DNA of 64,000 nt, from contig CBDCEE010000003.1 in NCBI GenBank assembly GCA_965215705.1, positions 1,054,001-1,118,000 of the forward strand, given 5' to 3'. Below are positions 33,652-41,396 of this stretch, piece after piece. The position numbers and the translations under genes were made by a program. The notes below the pieces were generated by a model, which did no database searches, was not told the DNA's origin, and worked only from the letters and a program-made list of their open reading frames with translations. Position 1 is the stretch's first letter; each line of letters begins with the position of its first letter. The stretch is from JAAXPZ01 sp965215705 (GTDB lineage Bacteria > Campylobacterota > Campylobacteria > Campylobacterales > Sulfurovaceae).

Positions 33652-34722
33652 CTACGCTTTGATGAACGGCAATGATGCAATATGTGCTTCTATCGCCCCT
33701 CTACTGTCTCTTAACTCAATTCCAACATCTCTATCAAATCCCTCCAGATCGATCATTGCCAGTCCAATCCCGACATTGAGTGTCGGTGAGAATGCTGCGG
33801 AGGTGACGAAGCCTACCTTACGGTCATGTTGATAGACCTCAAAGTCTTTTCTGGCACTTCTACGGCCTGTGGTTTTGAATGGCATTAGTAGACGGGTCAC
33901 TCCTGCCTCTTTCTGATCCCTGAGGGCATCGACACCGATATAGTCACGCTTGAGGTTGACGAACATCCCTAGATTCGCCTCCAGTGGGGTGATGGTCTCG
34001 CTCAAGTCATTGCCATAGAGGCTATACCCCATCTCCAGACGCAGGGCATCTCTAGCTCCCAGACCCGCAGGGGTCACACCATCAGCGATCAGTGCATCCC
34101 AGATACGTACCGAGGTCTCCCCATCGATATAGAGCTCAAATCCCATTTCTCCCGTATAGCCCGTCCGACTCAGCAGACACGGCTCACCAAATATTTCTGT
34201 CTGGACAAAGGAGAAAAAGCCCATCTTACTAAGATCGGTATCAAAATACTTTTGCAGTACCTTGATCGCATTTGGGCCTTGGACATCGAGCTTGGCATAC
34301 TCGACAGAACGATCCGTCATCATGCCACTGCCCATACGATCACGGAAAGTATAGAGGTCAGTCTCTCGTCTGGCAGCATTCACCACGATCATAAGTGACT
34401 GTTCCCCCAGACGATAGACGATCAGGTCATCGACCACAGCACCTGCGTCATTGAGCAGAAAGCCATACTTGCACTTACCCACAGGTAAGGCATCGATATC
34501 GATCGTCGTCGCCTCATTCATCCCAGAGGCGATGATATCCCCCTCGAAGAAGAACTCCCCCATATGCGACGTATCAAACAACGCCACATCCTCACGGCAC
34601 GCCTTATGCTCTGCGATGATCCCCGCATACTGTATCGGCATATCCCAGCCACAGAAGCCCACATTACGACTCCCCAGAGCCTGCTGCCTCTCATGAAGCG
34701 GGGTTTTGAGTAGTTCTGCCAT
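33652..34722 (-). CDS. gcvT: Glycine cleavage system T protein (aminomethyltransferase)
   Basis: Transfers the methylene group from the H-protein aminomethyl-lipoyl arm to tetrahydrofolate. 356 residues: folate-binding fold with N-terminal RNVGFCGWDMPIQYAG, the DLSKMGFF region, YTGEMGFELY, and LGARDALRLEMGYSLYGND. AAGGA ribosome site. First gene of the gcv operon; two TATAAT boxes lie upstream. No glycine riboswitch can be seen in the short leader. Confidence 0.96.
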   Translation of the reverse strand: MAELLKTPLHERQQALGSRNVGFCGWDMPIQYAGIIAEHKACREDVALFDTSHMGEFFFEGDIIASGMNEATTIDIDALPVGKCKYGFLLNDAGAVVDDLIVYRLGEQSLMIVVNAARRETDLYTFRDRMGSGMMTDRSVEYAKLDVQGPNAIKVLQKYFDTDLSKMGFFSFVQTEIFGEPCLLSRTGYTGEMGFELYIDGETSVRIWDALIADGVTPAGLGARDALRLEMGYSLYGNDLSETITPLEANLGMFVNLKRDYIGVDALRDQKEAGVTRLLMPFKTTGRRSARKDFEVYQHDRKVGFVTSAAFSPTLNVGIGLAMIDLEGFDRDVGIELRDSRGAIEAHIASLPFIKA

Positions 34723-34763
34723 ATCTGTATCCTTTTGTTTGGATTATAATTTCTAATAGGATT

Positions 34764-34769
34764 ATTATA
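34764..34769 (-). promoter_or_regulatory. Predicted -10 box of the gcv-lip-lpd operon
   Basis: TATAAT on the minus strand about 42 bases upstream of gcvT; a second TATAAT on this strand is at 34743-34748, closer to the gene. Either could start the long gcvT to lpdA transcript. The gap continues to 34880 with a small GTGTGC-TTT-GCACAC hairpin (34800-34814) that may end the upstream transcript. Confidence 0.55.
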
Positions 34770-34880
34770 GTAAGGAAAAGGGGCAGAAAAGTATCAAATG
34801 TGTGCTTTGCACACTGTTATTGGTATATTTGTGTATTGGTGGGATATGGTTACCATAAAAGATAAATTAGAATTTATAAA

Positions 34881-35459
34881 TCACTTTAATATACCTGTCA
34901 TAACCGCATTGTCTAATTTTTCTTTTAGGACATCCCATACTTTTTGTGATCCATCTTGGATTTTACTATTAACTGCAAAAACTTTCTCTTTTGAAATATC
35001 ATGTGCTTTCCAGCTATGCCCCTCTCCATGAAGATTATGCAGCAAAGGAGGAATTCTATCTATAGCTTTTGCATATTTTGCATCAGGAGTCTGTGCTTCT
35101 TCAAACTCCTCCCAAAGAGACAGACATTCATTTTGTAGATGTTTAGGCAGTAGCATTAATACACGTTTAAAACCAGCATTTTCTTTTTCTTTGACTTCTC
35201 TAGTATCACTATCATAAACAATGGTATCTCCAGCATCAATTTCACCAAGGTCATGTAGTAACAGCATCTTAATTACACGATCTATATTGACACTTTTATT
35301 TGCATATTCTTTTAGCATTAAGGCACAAAGAGATACATGCCAACTATGTTCAGCAGAATTTTCAAACCTGTCAAGCCCAACAGGTTTAGTTTTACGGTAC
35401 ACATCTTTCAATTTTTCAATTTCAATGATAAATTCAAATATCTTTTGTATGTTTTCCAT
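34881..35459 (-). CDS. HD-domain phosphohydrolase (YfbR-like)
   Basis: About 192 residues with the HD metal motif: His in SAEHSWHVS, the LLLHDLGEIDAGDT pair, and a later Asp in AKAIDRIPP. This is the layout of YfbR-type 5'-deoxynucleotidases and related HD hydrolases. I place the start at ATG 35459 (MENIQKIFEF) with GAAAGGG upstream; the ATG at 35489 would add ten residues. It is more AT-rich than its neighbours. The exact substrate cannot be told. Confidence 0.82.
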   Translation of the reverse strand: MENIQKIFEFIIEIEKLKDVYRKTKPVGLDRFENSAEHSWHVSLCALMLKEYANKSVNIDRVIKMLLLHDLGEIDAGDTIVYDSDTREVKEKENAGFKRVLMLLPKHLQNECLSLWEEFEEAQTPDAKYAKAIDRIPPLLHNLHGEGHSWKAHDISKEKVFAVNSKIQDGSQKVWDVLKEKLDNAVMTGILK

Positions 35460-35495
35460 TTTATCCCTTTCAATTTTTCCTAAACCCAAACAAAC

Positions 35496-35517
35496 GTCGG
35501 GGAGAGGACACCCCGAC
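35496..35517. terminator. Hairpin after the response-regulator gene
   Basis: GTCGGGG-AGAGGACA-CCCCGAC: seven perfect GC-rich pairs, one base after the response-regulator stop. No long T-run, but its position between two minus-strand genes suggests transcription end. The sequence also matches a common REP-type intergenic hairpin (GTCGGGGTGTCCTCTCCCCGAC). Confidence 0.5.
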
Positions 35518-36201
35518 CTACAATATCACCAACCGAAACCCAACCCCATACACATTCTCGATCACTCCCTCAGGCAGCTTTTTGCGTATCCGTTTGATGA
35601 TATCCTTGATCTTGCGGGGTTGGGAGACCGCCTCTACATCGTCATTCCAGAGATGCAAAGCGATCTCATCAGCGGAAAAGATCTGCCCTGCTTTGGAGAG
35701 CAGCAGCTCCAGCAAGAGGATCTCATAGCGTGTGAGCTTGATCTGCTCTGCGTGGTGATGGAGTTGTCGGGTAGTGGGGTGCCAGTCATACCCTTCGCCT
35801 AGTGAAATGTTCGTTTGTAACCCTCTCAACTCCTCCAGCTGTATGACCGCTTCGGTGAGTGCGGCTTTGAGCTCGCCTCTCTGGATCGGTTTGGGAAGGT
35901 ATTTGGTCAGCCCCAGCTCCGTAGCAAACAGCAGTTTGTCCCGCTCCAGATGGGCGGTGAGGATGAGGATGCGGGTGGTTTTGTCCACTTTGCGTATCTC
36001 CTTGGCTACCTCTAGACCGTTGCGTCGGGGCATGTTGATATCGAGAAGGAGGATATCGGGCTGATAGGCGTGATATGCCTCCAGTGCTGCCTCGCCATCA
36101 GGCACGGCATAGACCGTCTCAAAAAGCCGCTCCAGATAGCGGGTATAGTTGAGTCTGGTCGCCTCTTCGTCCTCGGCGTAGAGGATACGGTACTTAGTCA
36201 T
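35518..36201 (-). CDS. OmpR-family response regulator
   Basis: 227 residues. Receiver domain at about 1-115 with the acidic pair in YAEDEE and the phosphorylated Asp54 in LLLDINMP, Thr in LILTAH, Lys in YLPKP; C-terminal winged helix (LTRYEILLLELLLSKAGQIFS, ending YGVGFRLVIL). The start ATG at 36201 overlaps the kinase stop by 8 bases; the frame reaches 36216 but the receiver fold begins at MTKYRILYA. Paired with the kinase just upstream. Target genes unknown. Confidence 0.93.
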   Translation of the reverse strand: MTKYRILYAEDEEATRLNYTRYLERLFETVYAVPDGEAALEAYHAYQPDILLLDINMPRRNGLEVAKEIRKVDKTTRILILTAHLERDKLLFATELGLTKYLPKPIQRGELKAALTEAVIQLEELRGLQTNISLGEGYDWHPTTRQLHHHAEQIKLTRYEILLLELLLSKAGQIFSADEIALHLWNDDVEAVSQPRKIKDIIKRIRKKLPEGVIENVYGVGFRLVIL

Positions 36202-36970
36202 CTCTGCCCTCCACAATCTCTAGAGAGATAGAGAACTTTGCTCCCTGTGGCTCATTGGATGCCAGCAGCTCTCCATGCATACTTTTCTGCACGATGAGCT
36301 TTGCCATACAGAGCCCATGTCCTGTACCCTGAGAATGGGGCTTGGTGGTAAAGTAAGGATCAAAGATCCTCTCCATATACTGTGCCTCGATGCCTCCTGC
36401 ATTGTCTATGATATCGAGAAGGACACTGTTTGCCTCTCTATAGATAGCAATAGTTATCTGTTTAGACGCAGGTTCTCGCTCGATGAGGATATCTTTGGCG
36501 TTGTTGAGGATGACCAGCAAGGCTTGGACAAACTCCTTTTTGACCCCTCGTACTTGGTAGGGGGCTTCCATACTGATCTTCAGTGCGATCTGCTGGGAGT
36601 CCAGCAATCCGCGTACCAGCTCCACCGCATCATCCAACGCCTCACGCACACCGAAGACCTCCTGCCCCTTGCTGGGCTGGAGATAGCTATTGAAACTCTC
36701 GATCGTATCGGACATATAGAACGTCAGCTTCTCGATCTCATTGAGATGCGATTCGAGCTGTGTACCATCCAGCTTGCCCTCCTCAAAATCTGCTTCGATA
36801 CTCGCCACGACGGAGTTGATCTGTGCCAGTGGCTGCTTCCACTGATGGGCGATATGTGCCAGTGTCTCTCCCACCGCTGCCAGCTTGGACTGAGCGATGA
36901 GGAGCTTGTCCTTTTCACGGAGCTCTTGGAGCTGTTTTTGGACTTCGGCTTCGAGGTTATGATACTTCAT
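36194..36970 (-). CDS. Histidine kinase without a membrane sensor domain
   Basis: Soluble kinase of 258 residues. Short N-terminal coiled coil (about 1-25), phospho-acceptor His42 in HIAHQWKQPL, N box NNAKDIL, G1 DNAGGI, F box DPYFTTK, G2 GTGHGLCMAK. There is no sensor, PAS or transmembrane segment, so the input must come from another protein. ATG directly follows the stop of a one-helix membrane protein gene (GAGGGGAAATAAATG), suggesting translational coupling with that protein. Partner regulator overlaps downstream. Confidence 0.93.
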   Translation of the reverse strand: MKYHNLEAEVQKQLQELREKDKLLIAQSKLAAVGETLAHIAHQWKQPLAQINSVVASIEADFEEGKLDGTQLESHLNEIEKLTFYMSDTIESFNSYLQPSKGQEVFGVREALDDAVELVRGLLDSQQIALKISMEAPYQVRGVKKEFVQALLVILNNAKDILIEREPASKQITIAIYREANSVLLDIIDNAGGIEAQYMERIFDPYFTTKPHSQGTGHGLCMAKLIVQKSMHGELLASNEPQGAKFSISLEIVEGRDD

Positions 36971-37396
36971 TTATTTCCCCTCATATTCAGGTCGAGAAGA
37001 AAAGATCCTACAATATAAAAATTGTAAACTTTCTCCTATACTATTATCATCTTCGATGAGATCTATAGGATTTTGTGGACATTCTTTTTGAAGCTTTTCA
37101 GTATCATTCATATAAGAGTTATTATAGTTTATCTTATCTTTATTGGCATGGTATGTTTGACATCTCAATAGCCAAATACTTTTTCTATCACTAGGACTCT
37201 TCAAAGAGTAGTAGCCCATTAATATATTCGTCGCATTTTTATCATTCTCTTTTGCCATTATCTTCAACTCATTTAACTCTTTGTTGTTATAAAAAGAGAC
37301 ACACCTTGGCCGGGGAGACAATAGAAAAATAATGATAGCAATAAAAAATATACTCACCAAAATAGCCGATAGTTTTCTCCATGTTTTTGTACCCAT
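36971..37396 (-). CDS. One-helix membrane protein upstream of a soluble kinase
   Basis: 141 residues with a hydrophobic segment at about 11-26 (AILVSIFFIAIIIFLL), then a soluble part with several Cys (RCQTYH, KECPQNP, YCRIF). I do not recognise a domain. It ends exactly where the kinase starts, and the membrane-protein gene before it (37400) ends three bases away, so these genes form a tight unit with the two-component pair. It could be the sensor or an accessory for the sensor-less kinase, but this is inference from order only. Confidence 0.65.
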   Translation of the reverse strand: MGTKTWRKLSAILVSIFFIAIIIFLLSPRPRCVSFYNNKELNELKIMAKENDKNATNILMGYYSLKSPSDRKSIWLLRCQTYHANKDKINYNNSYMNDTEKLQKECPQNPIDLIEDDNSIGESLQFLYCRIFSSRPEYEGK

Positions 37397-37399
37397 ACG

Positions 37400-37804
37400 C
37401 TACCCTCCCATCGCCATATACAACAGCCACGGATAGGTCACCACACCCATCAGGTAATACCACCTCGGTGTCGGGCTCTCCAGCATGAGGATGAAGCTAT
37501 CCTCCACATCCTGCCGGACGAAGATCTTCTGCACCAGATGGATCTTCATAAAGATATCCATACTCTTGAGGAGCAGGATGAAAAAGATCGGCCAGTTGAG
37601 TAGGTCCAATGCCAGTGAGATATAGAGGGTGTAGAGGTAACCTATGTGCATGAAGAGCAGTAAAAAAATGGACTTATTATAGAAATAGTAGCTCTTTGCC
37701 AGTGAACCCATGAGGGTGTTTGAGCGCTGCCAGTTGGCTTCGAAAAGCTCTAGGATGATGAAGAGGAGGATGAGTTTGGTTGTGCTGTCCATCGTGTTTA
37801 TCAT
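37400..37804 (-). CDS. Small multi-pass membrane protein
   Basis: 134 residues with hydrophobic segments at about 8-22, 42-70 and 72-84, and a C-terminal YYLMGVVTYPWLLYMAMGG. Unrecognised. It precedes the one-helix protein and kinase genes by three bases. Its upstream end is close to the hairpin at 37806-37825 after dapE. Confidence 0.65.
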   Translation of the reverse strand: MINTMDSTTKLILLFIILELFEANWQRSNTLMGSLAKSYYFYNKSIFLLLFMHIGYLYTLYISLALDLLNWPIFFILLLKSMDIFMKIHLVQKIFVRQDVEDSFILMLESPTPRWYYLMGVVTYPWLLYMAMGG

Positions 37805-37805
37805 A

Positions 37806-37825
37806 GGTGCGTTAGCAAACGCACC
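37806..37825. repeat. Perfect hairpin behind dapE
   Basis: GGTGCGTT-AGCA-AACGCACC, eight pairs, immediately after the dapE stop on the minus strand. It matches the wide-spread GTAGGGTGCGTT...AACGCACC intergenic repeat type and may act as terminator or REP element. Confidence 0.55.
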
Positions 37826-38923
37826 CTACGCCCATTGTTTGATGAGATCGGTAAAGACTTTGTAGAGCCCTTCAACCTCAGCGATGCTAGTGCGTTCGTT
37901 AGGGGCGTGGATGGTGTCATTGATGACCCCGAATTCCACTACGTCGATGCTGTACTGTCCCATGAAGCGTGCATCACTGGTGCCTCCTGCTGTGGAGAGC
38001 TTGGTCTGTACACCTGTGACAATCTGGATACTCTCGGTGATCTGCTGCACGATCTTGGAGTCATGCTGGGTGACAAAAGGGTAGGAGCCCTGATCGAGTC
38101 TCAGTGTAAAATCCAAGCCCTCCAGTACCTGCTCGACATGGGCTCTCACGTCCGCCTCCGTAGTATTGGTAGAGTTACGAACATTAAACATAATCTTCAG
38201 GCTGTTAGGCGTGACATTGGTCACCTCCATACCACCTCGAATATCCGTGATCACCATCTGACTGGGAGCAAAATCCTCATCGCCATCGTCCAGATTGACC
38301 CCTGCGATCTTCTTTAGTATCGGAGCGATCTGATGGACGGGATTGACCGCTTTTTCCGGATAGGCAGCGTGACCTTGTCTGCCCTGGATCGTGAGATAGC
38401 CATTGATCGAGCCTCTGCGACCGATCTTGATCGCATCCCCAAAAGTCGTCTCACAGGTAGGCTCTGCCACAACACAATAGTCGGGTAACATGCCGATCTC
38501 TTTGAGATGCTTAAGCATGATCTGTGTCCCATAGGTGGCATCACCCTCTTCATCTGAGGTAAGCAAGATCGAGAGCGTACCGTCAAAATCCTCTGCCTCT
38601 TTACAGGCTTGGACAAAGGCTGCCACACCACTCTTCATATCCTGTGCACCCCTGGCATAGATATTCCCCTCACGGATCATAGGATCAAAGGGATTACTCT
38701 CCCAGCCTTCACCCGCAGGTACTACATCCACATGCCCGGCAAAACAGAGATGTGCTCCCTCGCCAAACTTTTTGTAAAATAAGCGGTTTTTTACGCCGCC
38801 TTCATCTACACTGATCACTTGGTAGTCAGGCAGATATGCCTCAATCATCTGCATCAATCCACCGTCATCGGGGGTGACTGATTCTACTGCCAATATCTTG
38901 ATAAAAAAGTCTATAACATGCAT
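37826..38923 (-). CDS. dapE: Succinyl-diaminopimelate desuccinylase
   Basis: Zinc peptidase-like enzyme of lysine and meso-diaminopimelate synthesis, 365 residues. M20 features: first metal motif FAGHVDVVPAG, Asp/Glu pair SDEEGDATYG, VAEPTCE and the C-terminal GTSDARFMG and NDTIHAPNE. It faces gatC across a 67-base gap with overlapping divergent TATAAT boxes. Length is normal. Confidence 0.95.
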   Translation of the reverse strand: MHVIDFFIKILAVESVTPDDGGLMQMIEAYLPDYQVISVDEGGVKNRLFYKKFGEGAHLCFAGHVDVVPAGEGWESNPFDPMIREGNIYARGAQDMKSGVAAFVQACKEAEDFDGTLSILLTSDEEGDATYGTQIMLKHLKEIGMLPDYCVVAEPTCETTFGDAIKIGRRGSINGYLTIQGRQGHAAYPEKAVNPVHQIAPILKKIAGVNLDDGDEDFAPSQMVITDIRGGMEVTNVTPNSLKIMFNVRNSTNTTEADVRAHVEQVLEGLDFTLRLDQGSYPFVTQHDSKIVQQITESIQIVTGVQTKLSTAGGTSDARFMGQYSIDVVEFGVINDTIHAPNERTSIAEVEGLYKVFTDLIKQWA

Positions 38924-38952
38924 CTGCGAGCTGTCCTTAATGGAGTTTTAAC

Positions 38953-38958
38953 TATAAT
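38953..38958 (+). promoter_or_regulatory. Predicted -10 box for gatC
   Basis: TATAAT 33 bases before the gatC GTG. The same palindromic stretch (ATAATTAT) carries a TATAAT on the other strand at 38957-38962, which would serve dapE, so the two divergent promoters overlap. Confidence 0.55.
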
Positions 38959-38990
38959 TATAGCAATTATACCAAACAAAGGCTATAGCT

Positions 38991-39281
38991 GTGCATATTG
39001 ACAACACCATTTTGGAAAAATTGGAAAAACTCTCTCATCTGCATATCGATGAAAGCAAAAAACCCGAAGTGATAGGACAACTCTCTGAGATACTAGCATA
39101 TATAGAAAATCTTAATGAGCTCAATACAGACCATTTGGATGCCTCTTTCTCCACCCTTGAGGGCGGTACACCTATGCGTGAAGATATCCCTCAGCAGCAA
39201 CCGGAGATCGCACAGTCCATCCTCTCTCATTCACCCAGACACGAGGATGACTTTTTCGTCGTCCCTGCCATCATCGAATAA
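38991..39281 (+). CDS. gatC: Glutamyl/aspartyl-tRNA amidotransferase subunit C
   Basis: Small subunit of the GatCAB amidotransferase that makes Gln-tRNA and Asn-tRNA from misacylated precursors. 96 residues with KLEKLSHLHID and SEILAYIENLNELNT, and the C-terminal MREDIPQQQ. The start is a GTG with AAAGG 8 bases upstream. gatA and gatB are not in the window. Gene order gatC-cvpA-fur-lysS-glyA resembles Campylobacter, with a pilT-like gene inserted here. Confidence 0.93.
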   Translation: MHIDNTILEKLEKLSHLHIDESKKPEVIGQLSEILAYIENLNELNTDHLDASFSTLEGGTPMREDIPQQQPEIAQSILSHSPRHEDDFFVVPAIIE

Positions 39282-39299
39282 TCTAACCAAAGGAAACGT

Positions 39300-40373
39300 A
39301 TGTCGTCATCAGGATCAAATATCAAAAAACTCCTTCAGAGTGTGGTTGTCCATAAAGCATCAGACCTTCACCTCGTCAGCAAAAGTGAACCACTCCTCAG
39401 ACTCGACGGTACACTCAAACCGATCAACCTACCGGTACTTACAGGTAGCGTGATCGAAGACATGTGTTATTCACTTATCACAGAGAAACAGAAAAAACAT
39501 TTCGAAGAGCACTATGAGCTGGACTTTGCCATCGAGCTTGAAGGGATAGGACGATTCAGAGCAAACTACTATAGAACACTGGGAGAGATGGCCGCAGCCT
39601 TCAGGGTCATTCCTATCGATGTACCGACACTGGATGAGCTTCATGCCCCTTCCGTGTATAAAAAACTGATCAAGAGAGAAAAAGGGTTGATCCTGGTCAC
39701 AGGCCCTACCGGTTCTGGTAAATCAACCACACTCGCAGCCATGCTTAATGAGATCAACCTCACAGAAGCCAAGCACATTGTTACCGTGGAGGATCCAGTA
39801 GAGTTCGTCCACCGCAACAAGAAATGTGTCTTTTCTCACAGAGGTGTAGGAGAGGATACAGAATCCTTTGCGATAGCACTCAAGTATGCGATGCGTCAAG
39901 ACCCCGATATCATCCTGATCGGAGAGATGCGAGACAAAGAGACGATCTCGGCAGCACTAACTGCAGCAGAGACTGGTCACCTGGTCTTCGGTACCCTGCA
40001 CACCTCTTCTGCACCGGGAACTATCAACCGTATCATCGATGTATTCTCCGGTGAAGAGCAGCCACAGATCCGTGCCATGATCTCCTCCTCACTGATCGCG
40101 GTCATTGCACAAGCACTACTGCCAAAGATCAAGAGTGGACGAGTCGCAGCATCCGAGATACTGGTCACCAACCATGCGATCTCCAACCTCATCCGTGAAG
40201 ACAAAGTGCATCAGATCTACTCTAGCATGCAACTGGGACAAGAGGGAACAGGCATGCAGACGCAGACACAGGCACTGCTTACCTTTGTTAAAAACGGTGC
40301 GATCGACAAACACGTCGCCATGCAGTATGCCAATAAACCTGATGAGCTTGCAAAAGCACTTCAGAGAATATAA
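39300..40373 (+). CDS. PilT/PilU-type secretion ATPase
   Basis: Hexameric retraction ATPase of type IV pili or a related system, 357 residues. Walker A GPTGSGKST near residue 135, Asp box ITVEDPVEF, Walker B ILIGEMRDKET and the His box of LVFGTLHT; the N-terminal PAS-like domain has HKASDLHL. The AIRNLIRE motif of PilT reads AISNLIRE here. The start is ATG at 39300 after AAAGGAAACGT. No pilin or pilus assembly genes are nearby, so the machine it retracts is not defined by context. Confidence 0.9.
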   Translation: MSSSGSNIKKLLQSVVVHKASDLHLVSKSEPLLRLDGTLKPINLPVLTGSVIEDMCYSLITEKQKKHFEEHYELDFAIELEGIGRFRANYYRTLGEMAAAFRVIPIDVPTLDELHAPSVYKKLIKREKGLILVTGPTGSGKSTTLAAMLNEINLTEAKHIVTVEDPVEFVHRNKKCVFSHRGVGEDTESFAIALKYAMRQDPDIILIGEMRDKETISAALTAAETGHLVFGTLHTSSAPGTINRIIDVFSGEEQPQIRAMISSSLIAVIAQALLPKIKSGRVAASEILVTNHAISNLIREDKVHQIYSSMQLGQEGTGMQTQTQALLTFVKNGAIDKHVAMQYANKPDELAKALQRI

Positions 40374-40382
40374 AGAATACTC

Positions 40383-40919
40383 ATGAATATGCTTACCGGA
40401 TTCAATGCCATTGATATTACAATCATTATCCTAGTACTGCTCATGTCTATCAAGGGCTTGATGAATGGTTTTTTCAGGGAACTATTCGGCTTTATTGGAC
40501 TTATTGGTGGTGTTTTTGTTGCCTCTAGAATGGCTGGATCCATCGCAGGCTATATCGATACAAATATTTTCCATCTAGAAAATTTCGCTGCACTGAAACT
40601 GATAGGATTTTTAGTTGTATTGGCTGCAGTATGGGCACTTTCTGTTTTTATCGGTAACCTTGTTGTCGGGCTTTCCAAAGAGAACCCACATTCGACCATA
40701 GATCGTTTTTTTGGCTTTCTCCTTGCCGGTACCAAATACTTTCTGATCTTTGCTTTGATCGTCTCTGCACTCTTTAGAAGCCCGCTTATCAAAGAGAATA
40801 TGGCAAAAAGCATCAAACAGAGTAAACTCTACCCTACGCTTGATCAAGTGGGTTCCACACTGATCAACCTGGCTCCCGTTGGAGATAAAATACAGGGCAA
40901 GAAGCAAAAGAGAGGCTAG
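40383..40919 (+). CDS. CvpA-family membrane protein
   Basis: 178 residues with hydrophobic segments at about 7-25, 31-48, 62-85 and 100-125, and the family's MNGFFRELFGFIGLIGGVF motif. CvpA relatives are tied to envelope homeostasis and colicin V production in E. coli. Lies 9 bases after the pilT-like gene and 6 before fur. C terminus is a basic KQKRG tail. Confidence 0.88.
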   Translation: MNMLTGFNAIDITIIILVLLMSIKGLMNGFFRELFGFIGLIGGVFVASRMAGSIAGYIDTNIFHLENFAALKLIGFLVVLAAVWALSVFIGNLVVGLSKENPHSTIDRFFGFLLAGTKYFLIFALIVSALFRSPLIKENMAKSIKQSKLYPTLDQVGSTLINLAPVGDKIQGKKQKRG

Positions 40920-40925
40920 GCATAT

Positions 40926-41369
40926 ATGATCAGCTATCCCACACTTTTAGAAAACTTTACCATGCTGCTCAAAGGGCAAAAGCTGAAGTTTACCCGCCAG
41001 AGAGAGATGATACTGAAGTCCCTCTATGACAATGACGGACATTTCTCACCGGAAGAGATCCACCGCATGATTCTCCAAGAGAACCCAGAACTGAAAGTCG
41101 GTATTGCCACGGTGTACCGTACTCTTTCGCTACTGGAGGAGGCAGGGTTGGCTGACTCTATCTCCTTTGGTAAAGATGGCAAGATCTATGAACTGGGACT
41201 TAAAAAGCACCATGACCATCTCATCTGTACAGGGTGTGGCAAGATCATAGAGTTTGTTGATGAGATCATAGAGGCAAAACAAGAAGAGATCGCCAAGAAG
41301 TATCACTTCAAAATGACAGATCACACCATGAAGATCATTGGTCTGTGTGAAACCTGCCAAAAAAAATAA
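40926..41369 (+). CDS. fur: Ferric uptake regulator Fur
   Basis: Iron-responsive repressor, 147 residues. N-terminal winged helix with FTRQREMILKSLY and GIATVYRTLSLLEEAGL; metal sites in KKHHDHLICTGC and the structural zinc pair CETC at the end (both CxxC motifs intact). The PerR paralogue is the main alternative, but the position before lysS matches Campylobacter fur. No operator search was attempted. Confidence 0.92.
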   Translation: MISYPTLLENFTMLLKGQKLKFTRQREMILKSLYDNDGHFSPEEIHRMILQENPELKVGIATVYRTLSLLEEAGLADSISFGKDGKIYELGLKKHHDHLICTGCGKIIEFVDEIIEAKQEEIAKKYHFKMTDHTMKIIGLCETCQKK

Positions 41370-41396
41370 TGAAATATATCTAGAGAAGGAAACAGA

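Noticed and set aside
34723..34880. Glycine riboswitch upstream of gcvT
   Set aside because: No conserved aptamer blocks are present and the leader from either TATAAT is too short for one.
34798..35031. Plus-strand frame of 77 codons next to the HD-domain gene
   Set aside because: It is antisense to the HD-domain gene and has no independent support.
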